Source of the DNA: Holophagales bacterium
GTDB lineage: Bacteria > Acidobacteriota > Thermoanaerobaculia > Multivoradales > JAGPDF01
Length of the DNA: 64,000 nt
Assembly (NCBI GenBank): GCA_016699405.1
Contig: CP064972.1
Coordinates: 3,565,501 to 3,629,500 of the forward strand
Direction: 5' to 3'
In this document: positions 11,501 to 22,423 of the stretch, piece by piece
Layout of the letters: every line of letters begins with the position of its first letter
Numbering within the stretch: the stretch's first letter is position 1
Notes under the pieces: model-generated
Told to the model about the DNA's origin: nothing
The model's database searches: none
The model's input: the letters and a program-made list of their open reading frames with translations, nothing else
Position numbers and translations under genes: made by a program

Positions 11501-11981
11501 AGGACTTCGCCGTCGCCTCGGCCTCGGCCGTCTGCCGCGCGAGAATCCGCTCGTTGACCTCGCCCTTGAGGCACGCCGAGAGGCCGATCAGCCCCTCGCT
11601 GTGCCGCGCCAGCAGCTCATGGTCGATGCGCGGCTTGTAGTAGTAACCCTCGAGGTAGGAGCGGGTCGTCAGCTTCAGCAGATTGCGGTAGCCCGTCTCG
11701 TTCTCGGCGAGAAGGACCAGGTGGTTGCTGCTCGAACGCGCCGGGTCACGGTCCAGTCGGCTCCCCTGCGAGACGTAGGCCTCCATGCCGACGATCGGCT
11801 TGACCCCGGCCCGTTTCGCTGCGGCCATGAACTCGATCGCGCCGAACATGTTGCCATGGTCGGTCAGCGCGAGCGCCGGCATTCCGAGCGCCGCGGCCGC
11901 CCCGCAGACGTCGTCGAGCCGATTCGCCCCGTCCAGAAGGCTGAACTGGCTGTGCAGGTGAAGATGGACGAAGGAAGACAT
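8517..11981 (-). CDS. dnaE: DNA polymerase III subunit alpha (replicative)
   Basis: Catalytic C-family replicative polymerase, 1154 residues, standard DnaE length. The N-terminal PHP domain starts FVHLHLHSQFSLLDG; the palm carries PDIDIDF with D408 and D410 as catalytic aspartates (compare D401/D403 of E. coli); a helix-hairpin-helix region and a C-terminal OB fold (KVTVGGLVTRMRRTK) follow. The start is the ATG at 11981, because homology begins there although the frame stays open far upstream. Intact and without the insertion seen in the second copy at 30280. It lies 26 bases upstream of the DHH/CCA gene. Confidence 0.97.
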   Translation of the reverse strand: MSSFVHLHLHSQFSLLDGANRLDDVCGAAAALGMPALALTDHGNMFGAIEFMAAAKRAGVKPIVGMEAYVSQGSRLDRDPARSSSNHLVLLAENETGYRNLLKLTTRSYLEGYYYKPRIDHELLARHSEGLIGLSACLKGEVNERILARQTAEAEATAKSYREIFGDGNFFLELQDHGIPAQRQANEVLRSMSRRLGIPLVASNDTHYLRREDSFAHDVLLCIGTQRMVSDSDRLRYASDQFYLKSDAEMAELFPEDRSALENTLAIAERCNLTLPSGVYHLPEFRVPDGFTLDSYFESVVREGLDERLQEVGRRRARGLARWDDDVYRQRLEMEIGVIERMGFSGYFLVVWDFIRFSREHDIPVGPGRGSAAGSLVSYALRITDIDPLQYDLLFERFLNPERISMPDIDIDFCMRRRGEVIQYVSEKYGRDHVAQIITFGTLAAKAVIRDVGRVLGLPYAKVDRIAKLVPDMTRSLGEAAREVDSLKAEVERDPEIKQIVEVGKRLEGLTRHASKHAAGVVITPQPIEELVPLCKTNDDEVITQWDMTVIEKLGLLKMDFLGLRTLTVIDDTLKILRRQGTDLDLDSVPLDDASVFRLFCEGRTSGIFQFESSGMRDMLRRATPSKFEDLAALNALYRPGALSVGMVDTFIKRKHGRERVSYILPETRPILEETYGVIAYQEQVMQIAVAVAGFTMGEADVLRKAMGKKKAEVMAEQKQKFVDGADRKGFPRKRAEELWEYIEPFAGYGFNKSHSVAYAMLAYKTAYLKAHFPVAFMAAMLSSEMSSTDDVVKYVQECREMGIEVLPPDINESHWPFTVVQEKIRFGLGAIKGLGEGAAESILEARRRLGGFRSLAHFAFEVESKQINQKVFECLIKSGAFDSFGAHRAALAAALDRVADDAARRRRERDEGQTTLFGGVVESEPAPDPRTEPWAEQERLRFEKEALGFYLTGNPLSRYEGLLDRLVSHKTTQLRERVEGKVTVGGLVTRMRRTKIKSGPNAGRVMGHFVLEDLHGGLAVALFTDQLQRFEPLLQEEAVVLVRGLLRERGSECEMIAEEVIPLERAAQKLIEGVEVLLHPELATSELLRLRDVLAEHSGDVPVVLAMDLPTGRVTIDPEQRFRVKSSPTLFAALERVVGAGRVRELGPGGPIG

Positions 11982-12031
11982 GTCGGGTCTCGCCACCTCC
12001 GCGGGGTGGCTTCCCAAGCATAGCCGAGCGG

Positions 12032-12577
12032 CTACCGCTTGCCTGCCATCCGGTGCGTCAGGCGAATGTAGTCGATGCCCGAGGCGAGGGTGAAGACGGC
12101 CACCAGGTAGACCGCGACGAGAGCCGGGGCCTCGAACTCCGCCGAAACACCGGAGAGCAGCACCAGAAGCACGGTGAGCACCTGCACTCCGGTATTGACC
12201 TTGCTCAGCACCGACGGCTGGAAGCGCGAGATGCCGTTGGCCAAGTACAGCACCAGAGCGACGACGACGATCACCACGTCGCGGGTGATGACCAGGGCAG
12301 CCACCCAGACCGGAACCGGCGTTCCTTTGACCACGCCAGGGATCGCCAGGACGACGTAGGCCGAAACGAGCAGGAGCTTGTCGGCCATCGGGTCGAGGTA
12401 GGCCCCCAGCGCCGAGCGCTGATTCCAGAAGCGGGCGATGAATCCGTCGAGTGCGTCGCTCAATCCGGCGACCCCGAAGACCAGCAGCGCCCGGGCGGGA
12501 TTGCCTTCCAGCACCGCGAGGATGAAGAGCGGGATCAGACCCATCCGCGCGAGCGAAAGCAGGTTCGGAATGGTCAT
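12032..12577 (-). CDS. pgsA: CDP-diacylglycerol--glycerol-3-phosphate 3-phosphatidyltransferase
   Basis: Integral membrane enzyme of 181 residues that makes phosphatidylglycerol phosphate, the first committed step to phosphatidylglycerol and cardiolipin. It has the full CDP-alcohol phosphotransferase signature D-x2-DG-x2-AR-x8-G-x3-D-x3-D, read here as SDALDGFIARF...GAYLDPMAD, and about five to six hydrophobic helices. It begins MTIPNLLSLAR, the common PgsA start. Its ATG overlaps the stop of the upstream TPR lipoprotein gene (12574-12577), giving tight coupling. Confidence 0.95.
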   Translation of the reverse strand: MTIPNLLSLARMGLIPLFILAVLEGNPARALLVFGVAGLSDALDGFIARFWNQRSALGAYLDPMADKLLLVSAYVVLAIPGVVKGTPVPVWVAALVITRDVVIVVVALVLYLANGISRFQPSVLSKVNTGVQVLTVLLVLLSGVSAEFEAPALVAVYLVAVFTLASGIDYIRLTHRMAGKR

Positions 12578-13917
12578 CGGCCGACCTCACCGAGCGCATC
12601 GAGTGTCCGACGCAAGGCCTCGAGGACCTCCGAACCCGCTGGCGCCGCCGGCGCGAGACAGGCCGAGGTGGACGTCACCACCTGACAGCGCTGCAACAGA
12701 CCGCAAGTCCCTTCCCTGCCGGCTCCGTCGCCACCGCTACCGGTCGTCCTCGTGCAGCCTCGCCCTTTGCCGAACAGCGAGAGCAGGCGCGCCATCGTCG
12801 CGTTGACCTCACCGCGGGACGCCAGCCGCCCGGGCTCGAAGAGGTGAAGGCTGTCGTCGATTCTCATCACACCGAAGTTCACCACCCGGACGATCTCCTC
12901 GCGGCGGGGATGATCGAGCACGTCGCTGGCGATCGCCCCGGCCGACGGTCGCCCGGTGCGGACTCCGGGCACCAGCCAATAGACCATCGTCGCGAGATCG
13001 GCTCGGGTGAGCTGCGGCTTGCGAACGGCCAACTGGACCTGACTGGGCAGGGTGGCCAGGCGCCACGCAAAGCGCGCCTTGGCGAGCCCTTCGGCGACGG
13101 CAGGGTCCCCCGGCGAACGCGCCGCGAGCCCCTCGAAGATCTCCAGGCCCTTTCCGGGGTCGCCGGCTGCCAGCTCGAGCTCGCCGAGCCGCCAAAGGAG
13201 CGTCCGGTCTCCCGGCGACTCCGCCGAGAGCCGCCGCACCGCCTTGAGCTCGCCGGCGAGGTCTCCCCGCTTGGCGGCGACGAGGCGCCGAGCCTCCACC
13301 GTCGCCCTCTCGCGCGGCAGCCAACGCTCCAGCCACGCGAGCCACCTGTCGACTGCGCTGGTGTCTCCGGCGTCGAGGGCACTCTGCAAGCGGGCCGCGA
13401 CCTGCCCGGCAGCCTCCGGGCCGAGCGCGGCGCCGCGCTCCGCGGCCACGGGAACCGAGGCGCCGATCCGCTGGTAGGCGAGAAAGGCGGTCGCAAAGTC
13501 ACCCGCCAACTCGCTCGCCCGGCCCAGGGTGAGCTGGACCGCCGGATAGCTCGGCTCGGATTCGGAGAGCGATTGCAGCCGGGCTACCGCGTCGGCGGTT
13601 CGGCCACGGACCAGCTCCACCTCAGCGAGCAGAGCGAGCGACGCGACGTCGCCGGGCACACCGCGAACGAGCGCGTTGGCCTGTCCCTCGGCCAGATCGA
13701 CGTCGCCGGCGAGTAGCGCCGCGAAGGCGCGCGAAACCGCGGCGTCCTGCGGCCCGGGCCCGCCCGCTCGGACGCCCTCGACGGGCGATGCCAGAAATCG
13801 CCGAATCGATTCGGCAAGTGGCGTGCGAACCGGTCGAGGCGCTGTCCTGGCGCATGCCAGAGCGAGCGCCGAGCCGAGCGCGAAGAAGAGGAGCCGAGAC
13901 GGCCTCACCCGGCGCAT
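12574..13917 (-). CDS. TPR lipoprotein with C-terminal SLH-like region
   Basis: A 447-residue predicted lipoprotein: basic start, hydrophobic run and lipobox LALAC with Cys22. Residues about 60-300 are alanine-rich helical pairs of TPR type (for example WRLGELELAAGDPGKGLEIFEGLAA). Residues about 325-410 resemble an S-layer-homology module: LTRADLA, then a DVLDHPRREEI stretch, then FGVMRI and SRGEVNATMARLL. The tail is Gly/Cys-rich with several cysteines. A GTG lies directly before the chosen ATG at 13917. It sits between hfq (13 bases upstream) and pgsA (4-base overlap). A role in cell-envelope organisation is an inference. Confidence 0.75.
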   Translation of the reverse strand: MRRVRPSRLLFFALGSALALACARTAPRPVRTPLAESIRRFLASPVEGVRAGGPGPQDAAVSRAFAALLAGDVDLAEGQANALVRGVPGDVASLALLAEVELVRGRTADAVARLQSLSESEPSYPAVQLTLGRASELAGDFATAFLAYQRIGASVPVAAERGAALGPEAAGQVAARLQSALDAGDTSAVDRWLAWLERWLPRERATVEARRLVAAKRGDLAGELKAVRRLSAESPGDRTLLWRLGELELAAGDPGKGLEIFEGLAARSPGDPAVAEGLAKARFAWRLATLPSQVQLAVRKPQLTRADLATMVYWLVPGVRTGRPSAGAIASDVLDHPRREEIVRVVNFGVMRIDDSLHLFEPGRLASRGEVNATMARLLSLFGKGRGCTRTTGSGGDGAGREGTCGLLQRCQVVTSTSACLAPAAPAGSEVLEALRRTLDALGEVGR

Positions 13918-13930
13918 CACTCCACGAAGC

Positions 13931-14143
13931 TCAGCTCTCGCCGCCGGTGGCGATGGTCGCGATCGCGTGTTTGTAGACGAGAACCTCTCGCCCGGCACTT
14001 TCGAAGACCACGGCGAACCGGTCGAAACGGCGGATCCGTCCCTCGATCCGGCCTCCGGTGACCAGCTCGACGGTCAGCGGCTTGCCGTCCTTCAGATTCT
14101 GAAAAAGGAATCCGTCCTGGATGTTGATGCTCGGCTTGTTCAT
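13931..14143 (-). CDS. hfq: RNA-binding protein Hfq
   Basis: Sm-like RNA chaperone of 70 residues that forms a hexamer and pairs small RNAs with mRNAs. It reads MNKPSINIQDGFLFQNLKDG at the start, with the Sm1 region (LTVELVTGGRIEGRIRRFDRFAVV) and the Sm2 motif YKHAI, where Hfq has YKHAI/YKHAV. There is almost no C-terminal tail, so only the core ring is present. The ATG overlaps the miaA stop by four bases (ATGA), the classic miaA-hfq order. Presence of Hfq implies small-RNA regulation in this organism. Confidence 0.97.
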   Translation of the reverse strand: MNKPSINIQDGFLFQNLKDGKPLTVELVTGGRIEGRIRRFDRFAVVFESAGREVLVYKHAIATIATGGES

Positions 14144-15075
14144 GCTCTCGCTCCCACGCCCTGGTTCGCCAACCACGTCCGCACCTCGCTGCGGACCGAA
14201 TCGATGTCGCGCGCGTCGAACCAGCGGATGCGTTCGTCCCGGCGAAACCAAGTCTCCTGCCGCTTGGCGAAATGGCGGGTTGCCTTGATCGTCTCCGCCA
14301 CCGCTTCGTCGAACGACGACCGCCCCTCGAGGTGGGCAGCCAACTGGCGATAGCCGATGGCCTGGAACGCCGGCGACGCCGAGGACACGCCCGACGCCAG
14401 AAGCGATCGGATCTCGTCGACCCATCCAGCCGCCAGCATCCCATGCACGCGCGTCTCGATGCGATGGTACAGAAGCGTGCGCGGCAGGGTCAATCCGATC
14501 CGCCACGCCGGAAGGGCATCACGACCGATCGGCGAACGCCGATGCCATGCGGAGAGCGCCTCGCCGGTCAGCTCCCAGACTTCGAGCGCACGCAACACGC
14601 GCTGGGTGTCACCCGGAGGGATGCGCGCGTGGCTCTCCGGGTCCACCCGCGCGAGCTCGAGAACGAGCGGCGCCAGACCATCCTCGAGGAGCCGCGAGCG
14701 CAGTCGCGAACGGATCTCCGTCGATGCGGGCGGAACCGCGCCCAGGCCGTCGAGCGTGGCCTGAAGATAGAACCCGCTGCCTCCGACGAGGACGGGCAGA
14801 CAGCCTCGCGCCTGGATCGCCCGCACCGCCTGCCGCGCGAGGACGGCATAGGCGCCGGCGCTGCAACTCTCGCCGGGTTCGACGATGTCGATCAGGTGAT
14901 GCGGCACGGCCGCGCGATCGGCCGGGGAGGGCTTGGCGGTGCCGATGTCGAGGCCGCGATAGAGCTGCAGCGCGTCGGCGTTGACCAGCTCGCCGCTCCA
15001 TTCCACCGCGAGCTCCATGGCGAGGGCAGACTTCCCCACCGCCGTCGGGCCGAGCAGGGCGATCAGCGACTCCAC
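14140..15075 (-). CDS. miaA: tRNA dimethylallyltransferase
   Basis: Adds the dimethylallyl group to A37 of tRNAs that read codons starting with U. 311 residues, normal length. P-loop GPTAVGKS at residues 8-15, then NADALQLYRGLDIGTAKP, a variant of the family DSxQxYxGLDIGTAKP box with Ala in place of Ser, then VGGSGFYLQA and the C-terminal QAIGYRQL. The chosen start is the GTG at 15075, giving MESLIALLGPTAVGKS; no strong Shine-Dalgarno is visible. Followed by hfq with a 4-base overlap. Confidence 0.95.
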   Translation of the reverse strand: MESLIALLGPTAVGKSALAMELAVEWSGELVNADALQLYRGLDIGTAKPSPADRAAVPHHLIDIVEPGESCSAGAYAVLARQAVRAIQARGCLPVLVGGSGFYLQATLDGLGAVPPASTEIRSRLRSRLLEDGLAPLVLELARVDPESHARIPPGDTQRVLRALEVWELTGEALSAWHRRSPIGRDALPAWRIGLTLPRTLLYHRIETRVHGMLAAGWVDEIRSLLASGVSSASPAFQAIGYRQLAAHLEGRSSFDEAVAETIKATRHFAKRQETWFRRDERIRWFDARDIDSVRSEVRTWLANQGVGARA

Positions 15076-15163
15076 ACGATGGAGTGTACGACGTCCCTCT
15101 GCCCAGCCGGAGGACGGACGCTCGATCGGACACCGCGCGAGGCACCAGCCGCCGCTCCCCGAG

Positions 15164-17407
15164 TCAGCGTGGCGAAGCCGGAAGATCGAGCCACAGCGGG
15201 CCGGACGGCTTCCAGCGCAGGACGACGACCCCGTCCCGGTCGGTGCGCAGCAACCGCGCACCCTGTGCGGCAAGTCGAGAGAGGGCCCCGGGTGACGGAT
15301 GACCGTAGCGGTTGCGGATGCCGCACGACAACACGGCAAGGCGTGGCGCCACCGCCGCCAGCCACTCGCGCGAGCTCGAGCGTTCGCCGCCGTGATGCCC
15401 GACCTTCAGCACGTCGCAGGCCGGCACGCTGCCACGGGCGAGAAGGGCTCGTTCGCCGGCGACCTCGAGATCTCCGGACAGCAGCACCGTTCGGCCACCG
15501 CCTGCTGCGACAAGGACCAGCGAACGGTCGTTCTCTCCTGCGGGACCGCGATCGGGGGGTGGCCAGAGCACGCGCAGTCGCCACCGCCCCACGGCAAGCT
15601 CAGATCCCGTCGCGACCGGAGTCGTTCGCCCGTGGAAGCTCGTCGCCAGGTCCCCGACGCAACCGGAGTCGGCAAGTCCAGACGGGAGCACGAGGCGATC
15701 GATCGGCATGGTCGCAGCCAGGTCACGCAATCCGCCGCAGTGATCGAAGTCCGGATGGGTCAGGGCGACGAGCTCGAGACGATGCAGCCCGAGGTGCGCC
15801 AACGAAGGGAGCAGCACCCGTTGCGCGAGGTCCAGACCGAGGACGCCGCCGCCATCGACGAGAGCGGCCGAATCGCCGTCGCGCAGGAGAATCGCATCCC
15901 CCTGGCCGACGTCGAGGAACGCAACCTCGAAGCTCGGCGCCGGTCGGCGCCCCCCGCCATCAAGCAGCGCCAAGGCGATCAGCATGCCGAGCGATCGCCG
16001 GCGAGCTTTCGGGAGCAGGAACAGGCTCGCACCAAGAGTGGAAAGCCCGACTGCGGCCGGAAATCCCGCTGGGCAGGCGAGCGTCACCCACGAGGACGGC
16101 GGCAATCGAGCCGGCAGAATGACCGGAAACGCGATCCGATCAAGGATCGGCGCGGTCGCGACGGCCAGAGACGGGGCGATCGCCACGAGCGAGAACCAGC
16201 CAAGCGAGCAGGCCAGCACGAGCGAGGTCCACGGTACGGCCAGAAGGTTCAGGAGCGGAGAGACCGGACTGAAGGTCGCGAGCGCCGGAAGCGCCCAGGG
16301 CAACGAGGCGATCTGGGCCCCCAGCGTCGCGCCGAGCGACCTGGCGAGCCACGCCGGCAGCCGGGAAAATCGGCGACCGAGCGGCCCGGCGAGCAGGATG
16401 AGACCCGCCGTGGCGGAACACGAGAGCTGGAATCCCAGGTCGTCGATCAGAGACGGCGACGTCCCGGCGAGAATCGCGGCCGCCACGGCGAGGGCATTCG
16501 GCGCGAGCGGCCGGCGCCGCAGGGTCAGCGCCAGGATCGCCAGGAGCCCCATGGCGACGGCCCGGAGCAAGGCCGGATACGGCCCGGCAATCATCACGTA
16601 GGCAAGGATCGCCAGCGCCGCGAGCAGTCGCTGGGCGTGTCGACCGAGCGGGCTGGCGAGCAGCAGGACGAGCCCGCCGAGCATCGCCACGTGAAGGCCC
16701 GACAGGGAGAGCAGGTGGAAGAGGCCCGTGCGCCGGAGCCCACCGACGACGCGATCGGGAAGCGAGCGCGACTCGCCGAGCACCAGGGCCCTGGCCAACG
16801 CCGGGCCGATCCCCTGGCCGCCGAGCTCCACGGCCCGCTCCCGGAGGCTCCACTGCAGGCGGCCGAGACGGCCGGGCGGGCGCTCGACCTCGACCACCTG
16901 CCAGCTCTTCACCCGGAGCCGCCACGCGGGACGCGATCGAGGCGGGTCGAAGTTGGCGAATCCGACCGACCGGGAGAGGTAGCCGCGCACGCGCAGGCGC
17001 GAGCCCGCCACGGGTGCTCTCGAACCGCCGAGGCTCAACCAGGCCGCACCGCCTCCGAGCCGCACGCGCTCGCCCTGGCGCACCATGCGCAGCTCGATCG
17101 GCGCCATCCAGGTCTCTCCCCATCGCTGCGCCGGCGCGGAGACCTCGAGCACCGCCTCGACCGCGCGAGACGGAGCGAGCTGGAGCAACTCCTCGCGGCC
17201 GGGGCGGTCGTCGACGACGCCGACCAGGACGCCGAAGGCGAGACCGGCGAGCGACGGCCCCCAGGGTCGACGCGCCGCCAGGGCCACGCCAGTCAACGCG
17301 ACGAGCAGGGCCGGGTGCGGGGCATCGGTCAGGCGGAGCTCGAGCCACAGCCCAGAAAGGACACCGAGACTGAGTCCGATCGCAGGAAGTCCGAGGAGGT
17401 CCCTCAC
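15164..17407 (-). CDS. comEC: ComEC/Rec2 family DNA-uptake channel protein
   Basis: A 747-residue polytopic membrane protein predicted to move transforming DNA across the inner membrane. There is an N-terminal DUF4131-type region, a central competence domain with many membrane spans (GLFHLLSLSGLHVAMLGGLVLLL is typical), and a C-terminal metallo-beta-lactamase fold beginning VAFLDVGQGDAILLRDG with THPDFDHCGG carrying the metal ligands (HxDxDH). The start is the GTG at 17407. It suggests natural competence, but the pilus and other com genes are not in this window. Confidence 0.93.
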   Translation of the reverse strand: MRDLLGLPAIGLSLGVLSGLWLELRLTDAPHPALLVALTGVALAARRPWGPSLAGLAFGVLVGVVDDRPGREELLQLAPSRAVEAVLEVSAPAQRWGETWMAPIELRMVRQGERVRLGGGAAWLSLGGSRAPVAGSRLRVRGYLSRSVGFANFDPPRSRPAWRLRVKSWQVVEVERPPGRLGRLQWSLRERAVELGGQGIGPALARALVLGESRSLPDRVVGGLRRTGLFHLLSLSGLHVAMLGGLVLLLASPLGRHAQRLLAALAILAYVMIAGPYPALLRAVAMGLLAILALTLRRRPLAPNALAVAAAILAGTSPSLIDDLGFQLSCSATAGLILLAGPLGRRFSRLPAWLARSLGATLGAQIASLPWALPALATFSPVSPLLNLLAVPWTSLVLACSLGWFSLVAIAPSLAVATAPILDRIAFPVILPARLPPSSWVTLACPAGFPAAVGLSTLGASLFLLPKARRRSLGMLIALALLDGGGRRPAPSFEVAFLDVGQGDAILLRDGDSAALVDGGGVLGLDLAQRVLLPSLAHLGLHRLELVALTHPDFDHCGGLRDLAATMPIDRLVLPSGLADSGCVGDLATSFHGRTTPVATGSELAVGRWRLRVLWPPPDRGPAGENDRSLVLVAAGGGRTVLLSGDLEVAGERALLARGSVPACDVLKVGHHGGERSSSREWLAAVAPRLAVLSCGIRNRYGHPSPGALSRLAAQGARLLRTDRDGVVVLRWKPSGPLWLDLPASPR

Positions 17408-17452
17408 GCCCTCCTAGGACGCGAGCGAGCCCTCGCGATCTTCCGTGTGGGG

Positions 17453-18124
17453 TCAGATTTCTCGGTCGCGGTCGAGCGCCGACGAGAAAAGCGACAGCTC
17501 CGGCAGGGCAAATCGCCGCCGCAGGGCTTGGCCGAGCAGTCGGTCGTGGGCCACGGCGAGGGCCGCCGGGTCCAGGCGTGCGCGGACCGCCGCCAACGAG
17601 CGCTCGATTCCCGCCTCTAGCTGGTCGCGGCTCTCGGCGTCGAGCGCTCCACTCGCCGCGCGGAGCCATCGGGCCTCGAGCGTTGCCAGGCCCGACTCGA
17701 CCGCTTCGGCCGAGCCCGAGAGACGGCGGATCGCCTCGGCCAGCGTCTCGCGTTCGGGGAGCTCTGCGGGGAGGGCGGCAGCGAGCCGCGTCAGGCGGTC
17801 GGCCACGTCGAGCTCGGGCGCCGCCGGACGAAGGGGCGCCGCCGGACCGAGCGAGAGCCGCTCCTCCCAGAGCTGTTGCACGATCGGCTCGCAGTAGCGC
17901 AGGCTCGAAAGCGTGTTGCGGCGCCTTCCGCTTCGGTAGCGCTCGAAGGCGAGGTCGAGCCCGTGCAGCACGAGGTCGAGCGGGATTCCCTCGCGCCTCC
18001 AGCCGCGGGCAAGTTGCCAGTCAGCCGACGACAGCAGCGTCGACTTGCCGCGCCGGCTGACGAACCGCGCTTCCACCGCCGCGAAGTACTCCTGGTCGCC
18101 AGCGGAGTCGTCGTCCTCAGCCAC
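17453..18124 (-). CDS. Hypothetical protein in the coaX-comEC interval
   Basis: A 223-residue soluble protein with no family I can name. The first third is mixed (QEYFAAVEARFVSRRGK, then a WQLARGWRREGIPLDLVLHGLDLAFERY segment), the rest is Ala/Leu/Arg-rich and probably all helical. The GTG start at 18124 overlaps the coaX stop by eight bases, so it is translated with coaX. The HGLDLAFERY stretch with a following basic run hints at a small nucleic-acid-binding helix, but this is only an impression from composition. Confidence 0.65.
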   Translation of the reverse strand: MAEDDDSAGDQEYFAAVEARFVSRRGKSTLLSSADWQLARGWRREGIPLDLVLHGLDLAFERYRSGRRRNTLSSLRYCEPIVQQLWEERLSLGPAAPLRPAAPELDVADRLTRLAAALPAELPERETLAEAIRRLSGSAEAVESGLATLEARWLRAASGALDAESRDQLEAGIERSLAAVRARLDPAALAVAHDRLLGQALRRRFALPELSLFSSALDRDREI

Positions 18125-18926
18125 CGCGGTTGCGCTCGTAGATGAGTCGCAGGCCGATCAGGGTGAGCATGGGATTCGTTTCGCGCAGGAAGCGCGAACC
18201 CGAAGCGATGAGCTCAGCCTGTCCACCGGTGGCCACGACCGCCTTGATGCCCGGAACCTCGGCATGGAGCCGTTCGAGAATGCCGTCGACCAGTCCGATG
18301 TAGCCGAAGTAGATCCCGGCCTGCATCGCCGAGGCGGTGTTACGCCCGATGAGCTGTGCGGGTCGGCGGACGTCGACCCGGTAGAGCCTGGCGGCGTGAG
18401 CGAACAGCGCTTCGGCGGAGATCATGATGCCCGGGCTGATGATGCCCCCGGCATACTCGCCAGCCGCGTTGACCAGGTCGAACGTGGTCGCCGTGCCGAA
18501 ATCGACCACCACCACCGGACAACCGTAAATCTCGCGTGCCGCCACGGCATTGACGATCCGGTCGGCCCCGACCTCGCCCGGGTTGTCGTAGCGAATCGGC
18601 ATTCCCGTGCGGATGCCCGGCTCGACGAACAGCGCCTTGCAGCCGAAATACTGCCGCGCCAGCCGATCGAGTGTGGCCTGCAGCGGCGGGACCACCGAGG
18701 AGACGATCACCGCCTCGGCGTGCGAAGGATCGAGACCGGCGCGCTCGAAGAGCGGCAGCAGCATGGCGCCGTACTCGTCGGCGGTTCGCTCGGCGTTGGT
18801 CGACAGCCGCAAGCTGTGCACCAGTTCCGCGCCGCGGTAGATCCCGAAGACGGCATTCGTGTTGCCGACGTCCACCGCGACCAGGAGCCCTTCGTCTCCC
18901 CGTTCGTTGCGAGTATCTCGGCTCAT
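18117..18926 (-). CDS. coaX: Type III pantothenate kinase
   Basis: First enzyme of coenzyme A synthesis (pantothenate to 4'-phosphopantothenate), 269 residues, ASKHA fold. Signatures are VDVGNTNAVFGIY near the N-terminus (phosphate loop), PGEVGADRIVNAVAA, and VVVDFGTATTFDLV with the catalytic Asp, then GGIISPGIMISAEAL. The N-terminus has about 13 extra residues before the usual start, but the ATG at 18926 overlaps the birA stop as ATGA, which supports it. birA-coaX is a common cofactor pair. Confidence 0.95.
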   Translation of the reverse strand: MSRDTRNERGDEGLLVAVDVGNTNAVFGIYRGAELVHSLRLSTNAERTADEYGAMLLPLFERAGLDPSHAEAVIVSSVVPPLQATLDRLARQYFGCKALFVEPGIRTGMPIRYDNPGEVGADRIVNAVAAREIYGCPVVVVDFGTATTFDLVNAAGEYAGGIISPGIMISAEALFAHAARLYRVDVRRPAQLIGRNTASAMQAGIYFGYIGLVDGILERLHAEVPGIKAVVATGGQAELIASGSRFLRETNPMLTLIGLRLIYERNRGG

Positions 18927-19729
18927 TGGACGACCTCTCCCGCGGCGATCCGCTTCTCCTCGCCCGACACCTCGAGTCGCAGGAACCCGGAATCGTCGAC
19001 GCCGAGGAACCTCCCTTCGATCCGTTCGTCGCCCATCCGCACCTGCAGGGTCTCCCCGACCTGGTGGATCAGCCGGGCGCGAAACGCGGCGAGCAGGTCG
19101 GCGGGAGAAGACGGCGCCGAAAGCACCGCCCCGACCCGCTCGAGGGTCACCCGGATCAGCTCAGCGAGGGTCGGAGGATTGACCATCTCGCCACAGAGCG
19201 AGGTGGCACGCAACGATGGCATCTCCTCGGTCGGGTGCGACCGGTTGACCCCGAATCCGATCAGCACCTCGGCCTCTGGCGACGCTCGACGGACCGCTTC
19301 GATCAGCACGCCGCCGATCTTCCGTCCCTCGACCAGAACATCGTTCGGCCACTTGATGCGACACCGTCCCGGAATGAAACGGTCCAGGGCCTCGCACAGC
19401 GCCAGCGGGACGCGCAGCGGCAACCAGCTCAGATCGGCGATCGGCACCGTCGCGACCCAGGTCGCGTAGAGACCGGCTCCCGGCGGGCTCCACCAGGTGC
19501 GCCCTTCCCTCCCCTTGCCGCCGGACTGGTGAAGCCCGACGACGACGAAGCTCGGCACGCTCTCGTCGTCCTCGAGCAGGCGCGAGACCAGGCGCCGTGC
19601 CATCCGACTGGTCGAGTCGAGCGTCGAAGCGACGAGCAGATTCGCCGGCCAGCCGGGTCCCGATCCGGCGAGCAGCCGACGCAACTCGTCGGGAGTCGGG
19701 TGGAAGCTCTCGCGACGTTCCGCCACCAC
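18923..19729 (-). CDS. birA: Biotin--[acetyl-CoA-carboxylase] ligase
   Basis: Activates biotin and attaches it to carboxylase carrier proteins. 268 residues with the catalytic motif QSGGKGREGRTWWSP (family GRGRxGRxW; here GGKGREGR) and CRIKWPNDVLVEGRKIGGVLIE, then the small C-terminal SH3-like domain. No N-terminal helix-turn-helix is present, so this is the monofunctional type without repressor activity. Start: GTG at 19729 (a second GTG follows directly); the gene begins 11 bases after the valS stop. The biotin carboxylases it serves, such as propionyl-CoA carboxylase, would fit the methylmalonyl-CoA pathway encoded upstream. Confidence 0.93.
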   Translation of the reverse strand: MVAERRESFHPTPDELRRLLAGSGPGWPANLLVASTLDSTSRMARRLVSRLLEDDESVPSFVVVGLHQSGGKGREGRTWWSPPGAGLYATWVATVPIADLSWLPLRVPLALCEALDRFIPGRCRIKWPNDVLVEGRKIGGVLIEAVRRASPEAEVLIGFGVNRSHPTEEMPSLRATSLCGEMVNPPTLAELIRVTLERVGAVLSAPSSPADLLAAFRARLIHQVGETLQVRMGDERIEGRFLGVDDSGFLRLEVSGEEKRIAAGEVVQ

Positions 19730-19740
19730 CGATCCCCGGA

Positions 19741-22362
<2,622 letters not shown>

Positions 22363-22382
22363 CAGGGGCAGACTCCGCTGAC

Positions 22383-22401
22383 GCGCACCGGTCGGGTGCG
22401 C
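22383..22401 (-). promoter_or_regulatory. Small hairpin between response regulator and valS
   Basis: GCGCACC, a five-base loop and GGTGCGC form a perfect 7-bp stem in the 61-base gap. No T-run follows on the minus strand, so it is more likely a processing or weak attenuation element than a full terminator. It is not a T-box: no specifier or T-box consensus is visible. Confidence 0.35.
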
Positions 22402-22423
22402 CATGAAACGGGACGCCGGGACG

